From Linderina pennispora (taxonomy: Eukaryota; Kickxellomycota; Kickxellomycetes; Kickxellales; Kickxellaceae), in NCBI RefSeq assembly GCF_002104995.1, contig NW_024468419.1:1-22635 (forward strand): 22,635 bases of DNA. Reading direction: 5' to 3'. This document shows, piece by piece, positions 19,292-22,635 of the stretch. Each line of letters starts with the position of its first letter. The stretch's first letter is position 1. The notes beneath the pieces were generated by a model. The model had not been told where the DNA came from and did not search any database. It saw nothing but the letters and a program-made list of their open reading frames with translations. The translations under genes and the position numbers were made by a program.

Positions 19292-20686
19292 GCGTGAAGA
19301 AAAAAAAAAATCGTGGACGAAAAAAATGCGTTGTCAGAGCTGGCACTTGGAGGTACTTGGCCAGAGCCAACGTCGACATCCTATTTGCCCGGACCGCATA
19401 ATTATTTTTCTGGGTCGCTCGGACCCTTCTTTGGCCTAGCAGTGGCAGTCTCGAGATGGTCCACCAACTTTATTACCTCAGCAAGCGCTGCTCCCTTACC
19501 TTTCTCTACCCGAGCAGGCGCATGCCTCTTGCTCTGCTCTGTCTGTGCTGTGTCTGCGTTGGGCATGCCTTGATGCAGCATCAGAGTTGGTTCTGTAGAG
19601 TTAAAAATGATTTTGTGTGCAAGGAGGGAGAAAAAAGTGCTTTGTTTTTTTCAGAGAGCGCAACGGCCAAATCCATTTTTCAAAGAGAGCAAATGCGCGC
19701 TTCTTCGATGGACGTGGAGGAAGTTTTTGAGCAACTGACCTCTGCCGCGCTGATTGGGCCGGGTCTCAGCACGCACTCCGCGATAAAAAATCGACAAGCC
19801 GAGTCGGGGCGAGCCGCGGCTCCATTGTGTCTGATGGCGTCGCCACAGTTGGCGGGAACTGCGCTGGTGGCGGCATCGAAACTGCGAATGCAGTACATGA
19901 ACTGGTTCCAATATGAACATTATGAAGGCATATCGCTGATTCGAATTCCAAGACAGGTCCATCTCGGGCTTGGGTCGCGGGCAGGGTATCGGGCGGGCGG
20001 CACTTGCAAGGTTCTGTTTTCCATTCCGGATCAGTGCTGTCAATAAGTACCTCGCACAAGGGGCAATATGCGGACCTGGGCGCCGGTTCCCAAATGGGCT
20101 TGCTGGACCGGGAGAGTTCTTATTATACACTGCCTGCTCGTGTATTGATGTCATTTCAGGCCTGGGAACCTCGAGGGCCATAGCGCCAACAAAGAGGTGT
20201 GAGGGCTTCGCGTATGGCGGCGTCTTTCTGACAGGCAGTTCTCACTTGCGCTTATTTCTCGCAAGACAGGAGGGGAGCGGGGGGAGAGCCGTCGAATCAG
20301 CCTGCTTCATTTGTGTGGCTCTATACATGATCTACCTTGGTTGGCCCGTCTCGCAAGCGATTTGAGCAATACGGTGGGTCTAGAATACACTGGCCTTTTT
20401 CTCTTCTCATCTTTGCAAAACACCTCATTTAATTCCCTCTTCGTTAACCTACATTTCACCCTTGCACGCGCCTGTACCAACGGATCCTCAACTAACGCAC
20501 AGCAGGCCACTGTGGCTGGATGAAAAACAACCATATAATCTTTTAGCTGCACTTGCTCCGTTCCTCTATCGAAACCCACTTTACTGGAAAGTCCCGAAAA
20601 ATCTTTCTTGTTTATTACTCGCTATTCTCTCTTTTTGTCCACTCCCTTTTTCTTAAAACCTTACATTTCACTCTCTCATTCGCAAG
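19292..20686. promoter_or_regulatory. Divergent spacer between the BRWD and PAK genes
   Basis: 1.4 kb holds both promoters and the copia relic listed separately. The BRWD-proximal part has an A-rich run (about 19300-19311). A purine-rich tract at 20268-20288 (GGAGGGGAGCGGGGGGAGAG) could be a retroelement polypurine tract or a G-quadruplex. From about 20395 to the PAK ATG the plus strand is pyrimidine-rich (TTTTTCTCTTCTCATCTTTG, CTCTCTTTTTGTCC), typical of a fungal promoter and leader. No intact gene is seen. Confidence 0.5.
19708..20100 (+). mobile_element. Decayed Ty1/copia RNase H fragment
   Basis: Plus-strand frames here recall the C-terminal RNase H of Ty1/copia polyproteins. Frame 3 reads RADWAGSQ (19746-19769) then DKKSTSR (19782-19802), against the family's DADWAG..DRKSTSGY. 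Downstream, around 19825-19910, the DNA looks like a mutated STAEAEYM block. Further on, frame 3 gives VFHSGSVLSISTSHK (about 20020-20064), against the family's VFHSRSKHI.I.YH. Frame changes and stop codons (TGA at 19912 and 19921) interrupt it, so it cannot encode a working enzyme. No reverse transcriptase, integrase or paired LTR is visible in the window. A purine tract at 20268-20288 is in the right order for a polypurine tract but is unproven. The assignment rests on motif memory, not a search. Confidence 0.55.
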
Positions 20687-22635
20687 ATGAACGAAAGCCA
20701 AGGACACGGAGGGTCACAGCCCATCACCCCGCCGGGGGAGCAAGCCTACCACGGCGGTCTCTCTGCAACGCAAATTTACGGCGAGCAGGGAATGGATCCG
20801 GCGTTCGCTGATTCGTCGCGGCTCGAGGCGCCCGATTCGTTTATCCCGCGGCGCAGCGCACCGGCACCGCCGTCGGGGTCACGGCATGCTCCATCCAGCT
20901 CGGTCTCCGGGACGCCCAATGGCGGGTATGCAAACGGCTCGGGCGAGTTTGCTCAGGGCGGCATGGTCCCGTCACGGCAGGCGCCGCCGCCGCCCAAGAA
21001 GTCGGGCCACGGTCCGGGAAACACGCTGCAGCGGAGCAAGACCACAGCAGGCAATCTGCAGCAGAGCCTGCCGACGCGCAAATACTCGGACGGGAAACCC
21101 CTTAATAGCACATATCTGGGCCAGCTGGAGCCCATCCAGGTCGACAACTCGCAGGGCAACAAGTCGTTCAAGGGAGCAGTCAACAAGCTGTTCTCGTCGA
21201 TGTTTGGTAAGGAGTCTGGTAAGAAAGCAAACCCCCATGCTCGTTCACTTTCTATCTTTTGTGACGCGCAGCGAAAAAACGAGCACGCCTGCTGTCGTGG
21301 GCTATTCTCTCCTCTGCGAGGCTCGCTGTTGAACCGCGGCCTCTGGGAAGGGGTATAGCCTTTGTTGCATTTAAACTAACCTACTCGTTTCTTCACCTTG
21401 CTTAATTGTCGCTATTCTAGACTCGTTGTCTGGTGACAATCGGTCTGAGATTTCTGCGCCGTACAACCCCATTCACCTCACGCACGTCGGCTTCAACAAC
21501 GAGACGGGCGAGTTCACGGTAAGTAGAGGGATACTCTGGCTGCATTTTTGCTCTCCTTTATGAAAAGGCGCTCTGAAGGCTGCCAGCCGCTGGGACCGCC
21601 TATGGAATAAAAAAAGGGAGAGGCTGCAGCACCATTTGTTTTGATCTTTTTTCTCTTTCAAATGGCTGGCAAAAGCATGTAGCTTGCCATGATTTACCAT
21701 TCGCATGCTCACTGGGGGGAATTTTCTGCCCTTTCTTAACCACCCATTCCCCTCTTCAGCGCCTGTCTTGCTGTGCTCCGGGCAGTGGGGCCAGCCAAAC
21801 ACCGGTCGGCGGGGCCTGGCCTGTTTCCTAATTGGGAGCCGGAAGCTGAGACTGGACTGAGCTTCTTTTTTGTCACGTTCTTGTCGGCCTTCTTGATCAA
21901 CACAAGCATCACCGATGCACATCCTAATTATTGCACATGGGCGGCGCCTTATTGTTTTAATTTGTAGGACTGCGCGCGAGTGGTCGATTATGCTGCGCGA
22001 GGCTGGCATCACCAAGCAGGACCAGGAGGCGAATCCGCAGGCGGTGATGGAGGTGATGCGCTTCTACCAGGAGAACACAAAGCACATGGACGACATGGTG
22101 TGGAAGAAGATGGCCGGTGTGGACAACGGATCAGCTCCTGACGCAGGACGCCAGCAGCAGCAACAGCAACAGCAGCAGGCAGACTATTCTGCACGCTCAG
22201 CGCGAGCACCGTCAGCAACCCAGCGCGAGGCACGCCCGCCAGGACCCCGCCGCCGCAGCTGCCCAAACATTGGCGAGACGGGTCGCTGGTAAACCCAATC
22301 AACACGTCGCTGGAGCGCCCGCCACAGCAGCCGGCTGACCAGTACTCGCCGCAGTACCGCGCGCCTGGCGCCACTTACTCAGTCACACCATCAGTACACG
22401 AACAGCGACGGGACCACGGCACCAGTCAGCGGTGCAACGCAGCAATGCAGCGTGCCTTTGATGAGGACGCGAGCAGACTAGATACCGCCAGCCGCAGCGG
22501 GCAACGGACGTCGGGGCCAAAGCCGTCGTTACAGCCAGTCGTCGTCGGGCACCACGACTCCCAAGGCTCCCAAGGTGCACGGCCAGCGCAAGTGTCCAGC
22601 ATTCCGTCGTCGTCGTCGTCGTCGTCATCCCAGCA
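20687..22635 (+). CDS. p21-activated kinase (Ste20/PAK family), N-terminal part
   Basis: PAKs are Ser/Thr kinases activated by GTP-bound Cdc42/Rac and control polarity and MAPK signalling. Exon 1 runs from the ATG at 20687 to 21218 (or 21206). It is Ser/Pro/Gln-rich, with a proline-rich SH3 ligand (APPPPKKSG), and ends near FKGAVNKLFSSMFG. Exon 2 (21421-21518) carries the CRIB/PBD core ISAPYNPIHLTHVGFNNETG; the I-S-x-P and H-x-x-H-V-G residues are intact. Exon 3 (from 21968) continues with REWSIMLREAGITKQ and NPQAVMEVMRFYQEN, the autoinhibitory switch segment. A polyQ run and Pro/Ser-rich linker (TPARTPPPQLPKHWRDGSLV) follow, and the gene leaves the window before the kinase domain. No PH domain precedes the PBD, so it is Ste20/Shk1-like rather than Cla4-like. 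Frame problems: 1-2 bases seem missing at the start of exon 3 (family GLPREW), and one near 22190. Confidence 0.88.
21219..21420 (+). other. PAK intron 1, with a tandem 5' splice site
   Basis: The intron ends CTATTCTAG at 21420. Two GGTAAG donors lie 12 bases apart (GT at 21207 and 21219). Both leave exon 1 in phase 1, so both join cleanly to GAC-TCG at 21421. The downstream donor keeps four extra residues (GKES). The upstream form of the intron would be 21207-21420. Confidence 0.7.
21519..21967 (+). other. PAK intron 2 (about 450 bases)
   Basis: Donor GTAAGTAGAG directly after GEFT, acceptor TTTAATTTGTAG. It is about four times longer than the other introns here. It contains open but unrecognised sequence on both strands; I see no extra exon or RNA gene. 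The acceptor side does not restore frame exactly, see the PAK entry. Confidence 0.65.
22151..22178 (+). repeat. CAG/CAA polyglutamine tract in PAK
   Basis: Nine Gln codons, mixed CAG and CAA, in frame in the linker after the inhibitory switch segment. Mixed codons suggest moderate repeat stability. Confidence 0.8.
22605..22626 (+). repeat. (CGT/TCG)n trinucleotide run at the right edge
   Basis: About seven perfect triplets. In one open frame it gives a polyserine run after SSIP, in another polyarginine. Ser-rich is more natural for a PAK linker, but frame here is uncertain because of nearby apparent indels. Confidence 0.75.

Noticed and set aside
19456-20046. 196-residue plus-strand frame as an intact host gene
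   Set aside because: The best matches to known sequence in this stretch (copia RNase H landmarks) lie in a different frame, so the long open frame is more likely incidental to a decayed element.
1-22635. CRISPR arrays, bacterial operons, toxin or phage genes
   Set aside because: No regular spaced repeats, no Shine-Dalgarno pattern, and all recognised genes are eukaryotic with introns.

Overview
The window looks like a piece of a fungal nuclear genome. Coding regions are GC-rich, introns are short with GT..AG ends, there are no operons, and the conserved genes are typical fungal ones. A BRWD/PHIP-type chromatin protein, a divergent F-box protein and AT-rich intergenic DNA would suit an early-diverging lineage such as Kickxellomycotina (Coemansia-like). 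That placement is inference; no rRNA or other marker is present.

Layout, left to right. (1) 1-2684, minus: Sac3/GANP mRNA-export scaffold, cut by the left edge and broken by about ten single-base frame changes. (2) 2685-3861: intergenic, with a possible non-LTR retroelement scrap. (3) 3862-5527, plus: F-box protein with three frame changes. (4) 5942-7144, plus: intact Cns1/TTC4 TPR co-chaperone. (5) 7355-9184, minus: importin alpha in three exons, one frame change at its C-terminus. (6) 9712-11535, plus: intact NOP7/pescadillo, head-to-head with importin alpha. (7) 11536-14501: about 3 kb of AT-rich DNA without a confident gene. (8) 14502 to about 19291, minus: BRWD/PHIP-like WD40, crypto-Tudor and bromodomain protein. 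(9) 19708 to about 20100, plus: decayed Ty1/copia RNase H fragment between the BRWD and PAK genes. (10) 20687 to the right edge, plus: N-terminal half of a p21-activated kinase (PBD plus inhibitory switch), with no kinase domain yet.

The genes are ordinary nuclear housekeeping functions: mRNA export, nuclear import, 60S ribosome biogenesis, Hsp90 co-chaperoning, chromatin reading and Cdc42/Rac signalling. They are neighbours, not a pathway. The closest functional pairing is NOP7 and importin alpha sharing a 527-bp divergent promoter.

The most informative oddity is the density of apparent single-base indels. They are frequent at both ends (Sac3, PAK), present in the F-box, importin alpha and BRWD genes, and absent from Cns1 and NOP7. 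This fits an unpolished contig with weak ends better than many independent pseudogenes, but raw reads are needed to decide. I found no new defence, mobile or biosynthetic system. The items most worth a second look are the copia relic, the BRWD architecture and a tandem splice donor in the PAK gene.
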